Of a stretch of DNA of 64,000 bases, positions 1-7,762 are shown piece after piece (the first letter of the stretch is position 1; every line of letters starts with the position of its first letter). This stretch comes from Flavobacterium panici (GTDB lineage Bacteria; Bacteroidota; Bacteroidia; Flavobacteriales; Flavobacteriaceae). The notes below the pieces were generated by a model. That model was not told the origin of the DNA, made no database searches, and worked only from the letters and a program-made list of their open reading frames with translations. Where the stretch lies: contig NZ_CAIJDE010000043.1 in the NCBI RefSeq assembly GCF_903819335.1, positions 124,001 through 188,000 of the forward strand. Direction: 5' to 3'. A program made the translations under genes and the position numbers.

Positions 1-201
1 AAGTTCGTGTTCCTCCAATTCGTTCAACTGGATATTCAAAACCCTGCGCGAAGCATCTGGTATTTTACGCTGTAATTCGCTTGGTCTTTTATGACCTTCA
101 TTAATAAACCAAAGCAAACGTATTTTCCATTTGCCATACAACACTTCACCTATCAGGTCGAGCCCGCAGTTTAAATTCGGAATTGTTTTTCTTTCATACA
201 T
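1..201 (-). CDS. HxlR-family transcriptional regulator (N-terminal part, cut by window edge)
   Basis: The minus strand encodes an open frame from ATG at 201 running off the window at position 1, giving 67 residues. The segment N-C-G-L-D-L followed by V-L-Y-G-K-W-K-I-R-L-L-W-F-I is the typical start of an HxlR winged-helix regulator, including the Cys near residue 12 that senses electrophiles in some family members. HxlR proteins are small dimeric DNA-binding regulators, often divergent from a dehydrogenase or reductase they control. Here the divergent neighbour is an SDR that starts at 325, which fits. The recognition helix (S-E-L-Q-R-K-I-P-D) is present; the wing and dimer interface lie outside the window. 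Family assignment is secure, while the signal it senses cannot be told. Confidence 0.9.
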   Translation of the reverse strand, partial: MYERKTIPNLNCGLDLIGEVLYGKWKIRLLWFINEGHKRPSELQRKIPDASRRVLNIQLNELEEHEL

Positions 202-214
202 ATTACAAAAGTAA

Positions 215-313
215 ACCTATGTTCTGATTTGTACAATAGGGGAAAAATTTATCCCTATCTGAATCGTAATTCCGTACTTGTGAGAAAGTTACATAGTTCT
301 GAAATTTGTACAA
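215..313. promoter_or_regulatory. Divergent hxlR/SDR promoter region with a direct repeat
   Basis: Two copies of one sequence lie in this divergent spacer: GTTCTGATTTGTACAA at 221-236 and GTTCTGAAATTTGTACAA at 296-313, differing by a two-base insertion. One copy lies 20 bp from the hxlR start and the other 12 bp from the SDR start. They could be operators for the HxlR protein. Each copy contains a TTTG resembling the Bacteroidota -7 element, so part of the likeness may be shared promoter sequence. Confidence 0.4.
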
Positions 314-324
314 AAGAAATCACT

Positions 325-1119
325 ATGAAACAACAATTCGATTATCAGAACGAACTATCAGGCAAAATTGCACTGGTAACAGGAGGAACAAAAGGTGCTG
401 GAAAAGCCATTGCCGAACGTTTAAAAAATGCAGGTGCCAAAGTAATTATCAGCGCCAGAAATCAAGCCGAAATACCCGATGAAGATTTACATTTCATTGC
501 AGCAGATTTAAGTAAGTCAGAAGGAACACAAAAAGTAATTAGCGCAGTGTTGTCGGCTTACGGGAGACTGGATATTCTTGTGAACAACCTTGGATCTTCT
601 TCAACACTCGCTGGAGGTTACAGCGTATTAACTGATGAAGACTGGGAATCAACCCTGCAGGCAAATTTGCTGGCTCCCGTGAGATTAGACAGAGGATTTT
701 TACCGCAGATGATAGATCAAAAAAGCGGTGTCATTATTCATATCGCTTCTATTCAGGGTAAACTGCCCCTTTATGATTCTACTTTACCGTATGCTGCTGC
801 AAAAGCCGGATTGATAAATTATAGTAAAAGTTTATCAAATGAAGTTACCCCAAAAGGTGTCCGCGTGCTGACTGTTTCACCGGGATGGATAAATACATCT
901 GCATCGACAGCCTGGCTGGGTGAGATTGCAAGAAACTCAAATATTACTGTAGAACAAGCTCAACAAGGTGTTATGGATGCACTTGGGGGAATACCTTACG
1001 GCAGACCTGCCGAACCGGAAGAAGTAGCTGAATTAGTTGGTTTTCTTGTTTCACCAAGAGCCAATTATTTAACAGGAACTGAATTTGTTATCGATGGAGG
1101 AACAGTCCCAACAATTTAA
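325..1119 (+). CDS. SDR-family NAD(P)-dependent oxidoreductase
   Basis: A 264-residue classical short-chain dehydrogenase. It has the Rossmann motif T-G-G-T-K-G-A-G at 19-26, N-N-L-G at 87-90 (usual N-N-A-G), catalytic Ser142, and Y-A-A-A-K with Tyr156/Lys160. The C-terminal T-G-x-x-x-x-I-D-G-G motif is also present. The frame is open further upstream from a TTG at 229, but that region is promoter-like and not SDR-like, so I take ATG at 325, which gives the usual family length. The closest kind of enzyme is the 3-oxoacyl-ACP-reductase-like SDR group; the real substrate is unknown. It diverges from an HxlR regulator, suggesting repression relieved by a reactive compound. The following NTF2-like gene is 38 bp downstream and probably co-transcribed. 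Confidence 0.93.
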   Translation: MKQQFDYQNELSGKIALVTGGTKGAGKAIAERLKNAGAKVIISARNQAEIPDEDLHFIAADLSKSEGTQKVISAVLSAYGRLDILVNNLGSSSTLAGGYSVLTDEDWESTLQANLLAPVRLDRGFLPQMIDQKSGVIIHIASIQGKLPLYDSTLPYAAAKAGLINYSKSLSNEVTPKGVRVLTVSPGWINTSASTAWLGEIARNSNITVEQAQQGVMDALGGIPYGRPAEPEEVAELVGFLVSPRANYLTGTEFVIDGGTVPTI

Positions 1120-1157
1120 TTTCTCAAAAGAATTATGAACAATAAAACAGATACATT

Positions 1158-1481
1158 ATGAACTTACCAGAAGTAATAAAAGACTTAGTAAACGCCCAAA
1201 ACAATTTTGACAGCACAGCTTATGCCAATTGTTTTTCAGAAACTGCAATTGCATTTGATGAAGGCAAAAACCATACAGGTAAAACAGAAATAAAAAGCTG
1301 GATAGAAGAATCAAACAAAAAATACAAATCAGTGATGAAACCTCTTGAATATACCGAAAACGGCAATACAAGTGTTTTATCTGCGGAATGTTCAGGTACA
1401 TTTGAAGGAAGTCCAATTGTATTACAATTTCATTTTGAAATTGCTGATGGAAAAATTCAGCATCTAAAAGTAACAGGATAA
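1158..1481 (+). CDS. NTF2-like / SnoaL-type small protein
   Basis: A 107-residue protein whose pattern matches the nuclear-transport-factor-2-like cone fold: an N-terminal helix (about 1-25, with D-S-T-A-Y-A-N-C-F), an acidic segment, then strands ending in F-H-F-E-I-A-D-G-K-I. Members are either small isomerase/cyclase-like enzymes or ligand-binding proteins, and no catalytic pair is obvious here. It follows the SDR gene on the same strand by 38 bp and shares its downstream terminator, so the two are probably one unit. HxlR-SDR-NTF2 groupings are common in Bacteroidota, which supports a joint role on one small organic compound, though the compound cannot be named. Confidence 0.75.
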   Translation: MNLPEVIKDLVNAQNNFDSTAYANCFSETAIAFDEGKNHTGKTEIKSWIEESNKKYKSVMKPLEYTENGNTSVLSAECSGTFEGSPIVLQFHFEIADGKIQHLKVTG

Positions 1482-1486
1482 TAAAA

Positions 1487-1524
1487 AAACAAGGGAGTGC
1501 CATATTTTAGTCACTCCCTTGTTT
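1487..1524. terminator. Bidirectional intrinsic terminator
   Basis: A perfect 13-bp stem: AAACAAGGGAGTG (1487-1499) pairs with CACTCCCTTGTTT (1512-1524) around a 12-base loop, with an A-run before it and T-rich sequence after it. It separates the convergent NTF2-like and NAD(P)H reductase genes and can serve both. Confidence 0.9.
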
Positions 1525-1536
1525 AATTAAAACTAA

Positions 1537-2097
1537 TTATACATTTCTGTCATCATTCTCAGAATTAAAGCGATCCAGAAAATCAAGATATAAGGGAACA
1601 CTCCTTTCGATCCATTCTTCTGAAGGTTCAAAAGTCATTCCGTAGTAAGCAAAAAGTGGTTGGTAATCGGCTTTTATCCAATCAAATAGTGCTTCATAGG
1701 GAGTGGTTAAATCCTTAATATTAAATTTTAAGGGCGTTCCGCGTTGTAAATGTTCTTCTTTTAATCCTAACGAAATAGCCAATGCCACTTTCTTTCCTCT
1801 AAATTTAAAGCCGCTTGAACTGCCATATGCCCAACCGTGTGTAAGAACTTCATCTAACCATTTTTTTAATAATGCAGGACCATAATACCAATAATATGGG
1901 AACTGAAAAATGATATGATCGTGTTCTTCAACCAATTTTTGTTCTGCCGCTATATCAAATTGCTGATCAGGATAAACTTGATGTAATTGATGAACATGAA
2001 ATCTTTCAGGAAATTTTTCTAATTCGTTAACCCATTTTTTGTTTATCACTGAATTATTTATATCAGGGTGTGTAACGATAATCAATGTCTTTTTCAT
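1537..2097 (-). CDS. NAD(P)H-dependent oxidoreductase, flavodoxin-like fold (quinone reductase type)
   Basis: A 186-residue protein of the Flavodoxin_2 family (KefF/YwrO/MdaB-like). The N-terminus I-I-V-T-H-P-D-I-N-N-S begins the Rossmann-like flavin fold. The motif Q-F-P-Y-Y-W-Y-Y-G-P-A-L-L-K-K-W-L-D (about residues 65-82) is the family's flavin/NAD(P)H site. Such cytosolic enzymes reduce quinones by two electrons and protect against electrophiles. An AraC regulator gene lies 125 bp upstream on the same strand, so it may be the distal gene of the OYE-AraC unit or have its own promoter. It ends at a strong bidirectional terminator. The family is certain; the substrate is inferred. Confidence 0.9.
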   Translation of the reverse strand: MKKTLIIVTHPDINNSVINKKWVNELEKFPERFHVHQLHQVYPDQQFDIAAEQKLVEEHDHIIFQFPYYWYYGPALLKKWLDEVLTHGWAYGSSSGFKFRGKKVALAISLGLKEEHLQRGTPLKFNIKDLTTPYEALFDWIKADYQPLFAYYGMTFEPSEEWIERSVPLYLDFLDRFNSENDDRNV

Positions 2098-2222
2098 TTT
2101 AAATTGAAATTATGCAATTAATAAATATTTTGTTTTTCTAAGCCAAAATTAGCTGGATATTACAGTTGCCTATTTCATCAGAAGTTCAAAAAATATCCTG
2201 TAAAGTTTAGAATTAAAAAAGA

Positions 2223-3104
2223 TTAAAGTTTCTGCTGAAGTTGTTTTGGAGTATTTCTATATTTCTGTTTGAAGGAAGCTATAAAATGTGCAGGAGTTTC
2301 AAAACCAACTTCATAAGCGATTTCTGTAATGTTCATTTCAGATCGCAGCAAATTATAGGCTTCTTCCAGTCTTCTTTCCATAATCCATTTTCCGGGATTC
2401 ATTTTAAAGGTTTGGCTGAACTTTCGTTTAAACGTTGACAGACTGCAATTGGCCAGAAACGCATATTGTTCCATAGAAATATTTTCTTTGTAATGGCTTT
2501 GCATTAACTGCACCAAATCGGGATTTAAATGTGTATCCAAACTTCGCAATTGTGCTTCAAAATGATGCCCTTCGGGTGCAGAGATTAAAATTTGAAACAA
2601 TTCGCGAATTTTTAGAGGCAAAATAGATTCTAAACGTTTAGGATCTATGTTTAATGTCAAACAGGTTTTAAGCTGCGTTATTAAAGCACACATCAATTCA
2701 TCTGCGGGAAGAAGTGCCATATCGCTTCTGCATGAAGAAAATTTTCCTGAAAGAGCTTCATTTACATTTCCTAATACATTGTCAATTTGAGAACGCAGCC
2801 ATTCGTCTGAGAAAAAAATGATAATAGATTCATATCCTTTATCAGGATCATCAACTTTATCTGTAACTAAATAAGAGCCTCTTTTCATAAAATAACCAGA
2901 ACCCGCAGGAACAATAATTTTACTTCCATGATCCAGAATTTCTTTTGTTCCTTCCAATACAACACTAACGAGATTCATATGTACACACATATTCGCTCTT
3001 TTTATTTCTTCTTTCTGTTTGTAATGAAAAAGATAAATATCTTCATTCCATGATAATACATCTGGGCTTTCTTTTATAATTGTATTGCAGTTAAGATGAT
3101 TCAT
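2223..3104 (-). CDS. AraC-family transcriptional regulator
   Basis: A 293-residue protein. Residues roughly 1-180 form an effector-binding cupin-like region. The last 95 residues hold two helix-turn-helix motifs: M-E-Q-Y-A-F-L-A-N-C-S-L-S-T-F-K-R-K-F, and the signature I-T-E-I-A-Y-E-V-G-F-E-T-P-A-H-F-I-A-S-F-K-Q-K-Y near the end. It lies 27 bp downstream of the Old Yellow Enzyme gene and is co-oriented, so it is probably in the same transcript and may control it. The target sites could be the repeated TCCAT elements in the OYE/DsrE spacer (4288-4392), which is inference only. Confidence 0.93.
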   Translation of the reverse strand: MNHLNCNTIIKESPDVLSWNEDIYLFHYKQKEEIKRANMCVHMNLVSVVLEGTKEILDHGSKIIVPAGSGYFMKRGSYLVTDKVDDPDKGYESIIIFFSDEWLRSQIDNVLGNVNEALSGKFSSCRSDMALLPADELMCALITQLKTCLTLNIDPKRLESILPLKIRELFQILISAPEGHHFEAQLRSLDTHLNPDLVQLMQSHYKENISMEQYAFLANCSLSTFKRKFSQTFKMNPGKWIMERRLEEAYNLLRSEMNITEIAYEVGFETPAHFIASFKQKYRNTPKQLQQKL

Positions 3105-3131
3105 GATAGCATATCATTAGTTATTAATGTT

Positions 3132-4220
3132 TTACATCGAACCCGCCTTTACAAAAGTCTGCCATCCACGCATCGTTTCAATAAAACGTTCACTCAATCC
3201 TCCCTGACGCAGGTAATTTGCCATTACAGGAAGCTGTGGACTATCGTACATTGGATTTGCTTTTACCTGAAGCGGAAAATCACGCTGCAAAATTGCGGCA
3301 CGTGCAATCAATACAAAATCACAGCCTTCATCGAGAAGTTCTCCCGCACGCTGTGCACTCATAATTTTTCCCGCTGCACCTAAGCGCACTCCTTTACGTG
3401 GAAGTTCTGTAAAAACACTTAGCATGGTTTTTCCTTTAAAAGTTCCCTCTCGAATAATTTGCGCAGAATCCCACAAGGCTAAATCTAAATAATCAATTAA
3501 TTCGCGATCAAAAATATCTGCGGTAACTTCTCTTAATTCTTCCAAAAGCAAGCCGTAACGTTCAATCGATAATCTCCATCCAATTTGGAAATTAGGACCG
3601 CAAGCTTTTCGAATTCCTTCAATAACTTCAATAGTAAAACGAGATCGATTTTCCAAGCTTCCACCGTATTTATCTGTTCGATCGTTTAAGTTTGGTGACA
3701 TAAATTCTGAAAGAATCCAGCCGAAAGCACCATGAACGGAGATTCCGTCAAATCCTGCCAATTGAGCTCTTTTTGCTGCAGCGATGAAACTGTCACGAAT
3801 TCGCTCTACTTCTTCAGTTGTAATTGCTTTGATTCCTTCTACTGTTTTTCCTGAAGCTGGAGCTGGGATTCCTCCTATTGAAGGTTTTGCACGATGTCCG
3901 GCGTGATGCAACTGAACCGCAGACAACGCACCGCCATCACGAATAGCCGACGCCATTTTACTAAGTCCAGGTAAATGATGATCGCTGTGAATACCTAATT
4001 GTCTTTCAAACGCGATACCTCCCGCTTCTACTGTAGAGGCACTAGTTTGAATCAATCCGTAACCACTTTGTGCCAATTGTTCCATCCAATATTGATCGAA
4101 TTCGGATGCTGTGCCATCAAATTCACTTTGCTGGCTTGTTAATGGTGCGAGCATGAAACGGTTTCTCATTGCCGGACCATGCAGCAACGTAAGGGGTTTA
4201 AATAAATCAGAAACAGACAT
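3132..4220 (-). CDS. NADH:flavin oxidoreductase / Old Yellow Enzyme family
   Basis: A 362-residue FMN TIM-barrel protein. It shows R-N-R-F-M-L-A-P-L-T at the start of the barrel, Q-L-H-H-A-G-H-R (about 102-109), V-H-G-A-F-G-W-I-L-S-E-F and the N-D-R-T-D-K-Y-G-G-S-L-E-N-R-S-R signature. The flavin phosphate site is near I-M-S-A-Q-R-A-G. OYE-family enzymes reduce activated C=C bonds of enones, maleimides or nitro compounds using NAD(P)H. The protein differs from the second OYE in this window (59337-60443), which is of the alkene-reductase/NemA type. The gene diverges from a DsrE-like gene across a spacer rich in inverted repeats and precedes an AraC regulator. Confidence 0.92.
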   Translation of the reverse strand: MSVSDLFKPLTLLHGPAMRNRFMLAPLTSQQSEFDGTASEFDQYWMEQLAQSGYGLIQTSASTVEAGGIAFERQLGIHSDHHLPGLSKMASAIRDGGALSAVQLHHAGHRAKPSIGGIPAPASGKTVEGIKAITTEEVERIRDSFIAAAKRAQLAGFDGISVHGAFGWILSEFMSPNLNDRTDKYGGSLENRSRFTIEVIEGIRKACGPNFQIGWRLSIERYGLLLEELREVTADIFDRELIDYLDLALWDSAQIIREGTFKGKTMLSVFTELPRKGVRLGAAGKIMSAQRAGELLDEGCDFVLIARAAILQRDFPLQVKANPMYDSPQLPVMANYLRQGGLSERFIETMRGWQTFVKAGSM

Positions 4221-4287
4221 ATTGTTATTTTTTAAAGTTCTACTTATGTGAGTTATTACCGATGCAAAGTTGCCGAGATAATCAATA

Positions 4288-4392
4288 GAGAAAAATGGAT
4301 GATTTTTACTTTATGATGGACGTTTTAAACCTAGACTTTTAAAGAATTTACAGGAGAAAAAATTCTCCATTATAAAGTAAATTTTCTCCATT
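4288..4392. promoter_or_regulatory. OYE/DsrE divergent spacer with inverted repeats
   Basis: A 16-bp inverted repeat with one mismatch, TTTACTTTATGATGGA (4305-4320) against TCCATTATAAAGTAAA (4366-4381), is separated by 45 bp. Inside and beside it TTCTCCATT occurs twice (4363-4371, 4384-4392), related sequence AGAAAAATGGA lies at 4290-4300, and GGAGAA/TTCTCC flanks an A4 core at 4353-4368. The arrangement looks like an operator cluster serving both divergent genes. Confidence 0.45.
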
Positions 4393-4445
4393 CTTTAGCA
4401 GGCACTGTCGTCTGATCTTTGCCTTGTTAATAAAATTTAATCAAA

Positions 4446-4811
4446 ATGAAAAAAACAGCAATTATTATTCTATCTGATCCCAAAGCTGGTTCAGAAGAAG
4501 CTCTAGGACGTGTATTCAATGCTTTAGCATCAGCATATGAATTCAAACATGCAAATGAAGATGTAAAAATTATTTTTCAGGGTGCTGGTATAAGATGGCC
4601 TGAACAACTTGAAAAAGAAGATCATCCGGTTTATGAACTTTATAAAGAAGTAAAAGATCATGTTCATGGCCTTTCTAAAGGTTGTGTTGCCGTATTTGGT
4701 ACCGAAATATCTGGTTATGACCTATTAAATGACAATGAAGTACCTGGAACTCCTGGTCTGCCAAGTTTCCTTAATCTTAGAAACGAAGGTTACGATCTTT
4801 TGATTTTCTAA
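4446..4811 (+). CDS. DsrE-family-like protein
   Basis: A 121-residue soluble protein resembling the DsrE/DsrF-like fold. It begins K-K-T-A-I-I-I-L-S-D-P-K, continues with an alpha/beta pattern (V-K-I-I-F-Q-G-A-G-I-R-W) and ends with a loop rich in Gly/Pro. One Cys (in L-S-K-G-C-V-A-V-F-G, about residue 79) is at the place where family members carry an active-site or persulfide Cys. Family members take part in sulfur transfer or unknown redox roles. The gene diverges from the Old Yellow Enzyme and is followed by its own terminator, so it is a single-gene unit possibly controlled together with OYE. Its function is not established by the sequence. Confidence 0.7.
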   Translation: MKKTAIIILSDPKAGSEEALGRVFNALASAYEFKHANEDVKIIFQGAGIRWPEQLEKEDHPVYELYKEVKDHVHGLSKGCVAVFGTEISGYDLLNDNEVPGTPGLPSFLNLRNEGYDLLIF

Positions 4812-4821
4812 AATATCTTAT

Positions 4822-4854
4822 AAACTGCCTTCTTATTTTGATAGAGGGCAGTTT
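4822..4854 (+). terminator. Intrinsic terminator after the DsrE-like gene
   Basis: The stem AAACTGCC (4822-4829) / GGCAGTTT (4847-4854) extends inward with one mismatch and is followed by TAATTTTTTT. Confidence 0.85.
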
Positions 4855-4954
4855 TAATTTTTTTACATATACAAACCGTTATCAAAAAATGCTTGTTTTT
4901 AAGTAATTTAGCATTGCTGGAAATACATCAATAAAAAAATTAAGTTATAAAATT

Positions 4955-5422
4955 ATGCAAGAGGATTTTCAATATTATATGCATCAATGTTTAGATCTTG
5001 CTAAAACTGCTTTGGCAAATGGAAATCCACCGGTTGGTGCTGTTATTGTATTGGATGGAGAAATAATTGGTACCGGAATTGAATCTGGAAAATCGACTGG
5101 AGATATTACCAATCATGCAGAAATAATGGCAATCAGATCTGCTATAAAAAATGGTTATTCAGATAAACTACAACTAACATCAATGTACACGACGCACGAA
5201 CCTTGTATTATGTGTTCGTATATGATTCGCCATCATAAAATTGCTGAAATTGTATACGGTACAGCAGTTCCTTATATTGGTGGATTAACTTCTCAATTTA
5301 GTATACTTTCTACTGAGGATATTCCAAAATGGGGAAATAAACCAAAAATTATACGAGATGTTTGTATTGAAGAATGTAATGCACTTAATGCTCAATTTTT
5401 AGAATTATTAAGCAAAAAATAA
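4955..5422 (+). CDS. Nucleoside/nucleobase deaminase (CDA fold)
   Basis: A 155-residue zinc deaminase with H-A-E (His54, Glu56) and P-C-I-M-C (Cys84, Cys87), the complete zinc and proton-shuttle set of the cytidine deaminase-like superfamily. Length and motif form fit the guanine deaminase / cytosine deaminase / TadA-like group acting on free bases or nucleosides. It lacks the features I would want before calling it TadA. The gene lies 6 bp before an AraC regulator on the same strand, so the two are co-transcribed. That pairing suggests an inducible catabolic or detoxifying deaminase and not a housekeeping tRNA enzyme. Fold certain, substrate open. Confidence 0.9.
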   Translation: MQEDFQYYMHQCLDLAKTALANGNPPVGAVIVLDGEIIGTGIESGKSTGDITNHAEIMAIRSAIKNGYSDKLQLTSMYTTHEPCIMCSYMIRHHKIAEIVYGTAVPYIGGLTSQFSILSTEDIPKWGNKPKIIRDVCIEECNALNAQFLELLSKK

Positions 5423-5428
5423 AATACC

Positions 5429-6307
5429 ATGCTTTCACAATCTGTATATACGCTTGTTAACCAGCAAAATGGAAATTTATCATTCAAGATATTTGAATTT
5501 GATAACAGCAGTTATTTTGATCATATTCAGCGAAATAATTATTTTACTGTTATTATTATTACTTCTGGAGAAGGAGTAGCAAAAGTTGATCTTTGCGAAT
5601 ATGCTTTTCATGAAAATACTTTGTTTGCTTTTTATCCTTATCAGCCTTTTATGCTGGCTTCTGAAGGAACATTAACGGGTATTTCTATTCAGTTTCATCA
5701 TGATTTTTTCTGTATTTACAGGCATCATAAAGAGATTGCGGCTAACGGAATTTTATTCAACAATATTTATCAGCAGCCATTTATTCTTCTGGATCAAAAT
5801 AACAAACAAACATTGATGAATATCGTGAGAGAAATTGTCAATGAATTGAAAGTTGATGCTTTGAGAAAAGACGAGGTTTTGGTTTCTTATTTGAAAATAT
5901 TTTTAGTGTTGGCAACGAGAATAAAACTCGAACAGCAATCTATTGAGAATGTAAATGGCAATGAAAAACAAACGCTTATTATTCAGAATTTGAGAAACGC
6001 GATTGAAGATAATTTTAGAACAAAACATTCTGCAAGCGATTACGCAGACATGCTGCATGTAACCCCAACTGTTCTTGCCCGAACTGCAAAAAATCATTTT
6101 AACATGACGCTCTCCGATTTGATTACGGAACGAATTATTGTTGAAGCCAAAAGGGAATTATATCTCACAAACAAAACTGTTAAAGAAATTGCCTACGAAC
6201 TGGGTTACGATGATGAATATTATTTCAGCAGGGTTTTTAAAGGTAAAACCGATATCTCTCCTCAAATTTACAGAGATACGATAGGTTTTAATCGAGGAGC
6301 ATCCTGA
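5429..6307 (+). CDS. AraC-family transcriptional regulator
   Basis: A 292-residue protein with an N-terminal cupin-like sensor (strand-rich, about 20-170). The C-terminal AraC DNA-binding domain includes S-A-S-D-Y-A-D-M-L-H-V-T-P-T-V-L-A-R-T and the conserved V-K-E-I-A-Y-E-L-G-Y-D-D-E-Y-Y-F-S-R-V-F-K. It is not closely similar to the first AraC protein (2223-3104). It sits 6 bp after the deaminase gene, probably in one transcript, and may control that unit. Its stop codon overlaps a possible small membrane ORF at 6307. Confidence 0.93.
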   Translation: MLSQSVYTLVNQQNGNLSFKIFEFDNSSYFDHIQRNNYFTVIIITSGEGVAKVDLCEYAFHENTLFAFYPYQPFMLASEGTLTGISIQFHHDFFCIYRHHKEIAANGILFNNIYQQPFILLDQNNKQTLMNIVREIVNELKVDALRKDEVLVSYLKIFLVLATRIKLEQQSIENVNGNEKQTLIIQNLRNAIEDNFRTKHSASDYADMLHVTPTVLARTAKNHFNMTLSDLITERIIVEAKRELYLTNKTVKEIAYELGYDDEYYFSRVFKGKTDISPQIYRDTIGFNRGAS

Positions 6308-6417
6308 TTGAATTTATCTTTTGGATTTCAATTTTAGTATCATATTTAGTAACTTTATCTGGAATTAGTGGTTTATCTTTAGCTTCATTTTTAAAGAGAA
6401 ATAACCGCACAGACTAA
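6307..6417 (+). CDS. Possible 36-residue single-pass membrane protein with non-ATG start
   Basis: An uninterrupted frame from ATT at 6307 to TAA at 6415-6417 translates to one hydrophobic helix (I-F-W-I-S-I-L-V-S-Y-L-V-T-L-S-G-I-S-G-L) followed by a short basic tail (K-R-N-N-R-T). This looks like a real small membrane protein and not random sequence. There is no ATG; CTG at 6304 and ATT at 6307 are the only plausible starts. An AGGAG at 6294-6298, unusual for this genome, lies 8 bases before the ATT. It could be translated by coupling to the upstream AraC stop (TGA 6305-6307), or be the remnant of a gene that has lost its start. Confidence 0.35.
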   Translation: MEFIFWISILVSYLVTLSGISGLSLASFLKRNNRTD

Positions 6418-6442
6418 TAACACTTTATTTGATATATAAAAT

Positions 6443-6934
6443 ATGGAAAATTTAAAAAAAGCCTACATCGCTGGAGGATGTTTTTGGGGAATGGAAGATT
6501 TATTCCGAGTACGTCCCGGCGTTAAAGATACTCAGGTTGGCTATTTAGGAGGAAGTAATGAAAATCCAACATACGCTAATCATCCCGGACATGCAGAAGG
6601 TCTGGAAATTGTGTACGATCCGGCCGAAACATCATACAGTGAACTTTTAGATTATTTTTACAGAGTGCATGATCCCAGAACTATGAATCGACAGGGAAAT
6701 GATATTGGAGAAAGTTACAGATCTGCTATATTTATTCAGGACAAAGAAGAAGAAGAAACTGCGAAAGAGATCATTAAAGTAGTTGAAGACTCAGGAAGAT
6801 GGCAGGGAAAAGTGGTTACTACACTTGAACCTTTTACAAAATTCTGGCCTGCAGAAGAATATCATCAGGATTATTTGGTGAAAAATCCTAATGGCTACAC
6901 TTGTCATTTTGAAAGGTTTGGTACTTTTTTGTAA
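6443..6934 (+). CDS. msrA: Peptide-methionine (S)-S-oxide reductase MsrA
   Basis: A 163-residue protein with the MsrA signature G-G-C-F-W-G at 11-16 (catalytic Cys13). It also has [17 protein letters not shown], the [16 protein letters not shown] segment, and E-E-Y-H-Q-D-Y-L near the end. It reduces the S-epimer of methionine sulfoxide in proteins and free methionine. Few cysteines besides Cys13 are present (one near the C-terminus, in Y-T-C-H-F-E), which would act as resolving Cys. No signal peptide is present, so it is cytosolic. It stands alone before a strong palindromic terminator. Confidence 0.97.
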   Translation: MENLKKAYIAGGCFWGMEDLFRVRPGVKDTQVGYLGGSNENPTYANHPGHAEGLEIVYDPAETSYSELLDYFYRVHDPRTMNRQGNDIGESYRSAIFIQDKEEEETAKEIIKVVEDSGRWQGKVVTTLEPFTKFWPAEEYHQDYLVKNPNGYTCHFERFGTFL

Positions 6935-7057
6935 AGAGCTATTCGTATTGATCTAAAAATAAATCTAATCGTAATATAGAATTTTGTTTTATCTGTTTTC
7001 AGAAAAACAATAGACATTTTTATGACACAATTAAAATCGCAGTCAGGTACCAACTTA

Positions 7058-7099
7058 ATAAACAAAAAAAGAGCTTTTAAAAGCTCTTTTTTTGTTTAT
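7058..7099. terminator. Bidirectional intrinsic terminator (42-bp perfect palindrome)
   Basis: The half ATAAACAAAAAAAGAGC+TTTT (7058-7078) is exactly mirrored by 7079-7099. The GAGC/GCTC core with A7 and T7 flanks forms a classical terminator in either direction, serving msrA on the plus strand and the L,D-transpeptidase-like gene on the minus strand. Confidence 0.9.
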
Positions 7100-7150
7100 C
7101 GTTTATTAACGCACTACAGCTATGCAGCTAAATTATTTTGAATTCTTTGA

Positions 7151-7762
7151 TTAATAGTAAACAGAAAGCATGATTTTAGAATCAGAACTGTCTATTATTT
7201 TTTCAAGTCTTTTAAAGAAAACTTCGCTTACCATTGGGCAGCCGTGGCTGTTTATAATGTAATATTCTTTTTCTTCATCTGGAACTTCTTTATAGCAGTG
7301 CAGTACAATAGCTCTTTTTAAAGCGTTGCTGTTAGTGTCATCTAAACCTGCAAGTCTAAAGGCTTTTCCAAAAACTCCTTTATAAGACTTCTCTACAGAA
7401 TAGCGTCCAAGTGAAGTACAGTTAGAATTTGGCATATTACTAAATTGCAGTATATCGCCTTTAATTCCGGTTTCTGAACCAGAACCGTGTGCAACAAGTC
7501 CCTGATCAATGATTCTTTCATTTTCAAGATCGTAAACAAAAAAACGATTTTTTCCGGATTTGATTTTCATGTCTACCAGGAAAGCTATTTTCCTGCTGTA
7601 GCCATAGTTCGAAGCTGTAAAAGATTTGACTTCCTTTACATGGTCATTTAGCCTTACTAATTCAACCTCACTTAAAATGTCTTTCTTATCCGTTACGTTG
7701 TAGGTAGTAAAGGAACTTAATGAAAGAAGAAGTGCTACAAAAAATATTCTCATAAATAGCAA
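7151..7762 (-). CDS. Exported murein L,D-transpeptidase-like protein (YkuD_2 type)
   Basis: A 203-residue protein with an N-terminal signal peptide (R-I-F-F-V-A-L-L-L-S-L-S-S-F). It has A-H-G-S-G (91-95) and the catalytic motif S-H-G-C-P (172-176, Cys175). These match the L,D-transpeptidase catalytic domain variant common in Bacteroidota. Family members form 3-3 peptidoglycan cross-links or attach proteins to murein in the periplasm; this subfamily is little studied. The gene stands alone, with its terminator at 7058-7099 and a non-coding stretch before it. Confidence 0.88.
   Translation of the reverse strand: MLFMRIFFVALLLSLSSFTTYNVTDKKDILSEVELVRLNDHVKEVKSFTASNYGYSRKIAFLVDMKIKSGKNRFFVYDLENERIIDQGLVAHGSGSETGIKGDILQFSNMPNSNCTSLGRYSVEKSYKGVFGKAFRLAGLDDTNSNALKRAIVLHCYKEVPDEEKEYYIINSHGCPMVSEVFFKRLEKIIDSSDSKIMLSVYY

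Noticed and set aside
229..324. Upstream extension of the first SDR from TTG
   Set aside because: The extra 32 residues are unlike any SDR and cover promoter-like repeats; ATG at 325 gives the family length.
1156..1503. Open frame of 115 residues on the minus strand opposite the NTF2-like gene
   Set aside because: It runs antisense to a clearly coding gene, through a terminator hairpin, and has the Leu/Phe/Cys-rich composition of a shadow frame.
7022..7141. 39-residue frame beginning M-T-Q-L-K-S-Q-S-G
   Set aside because: It reads straight through the 42-bp palindromic terminator; no coding character besides an ATG.
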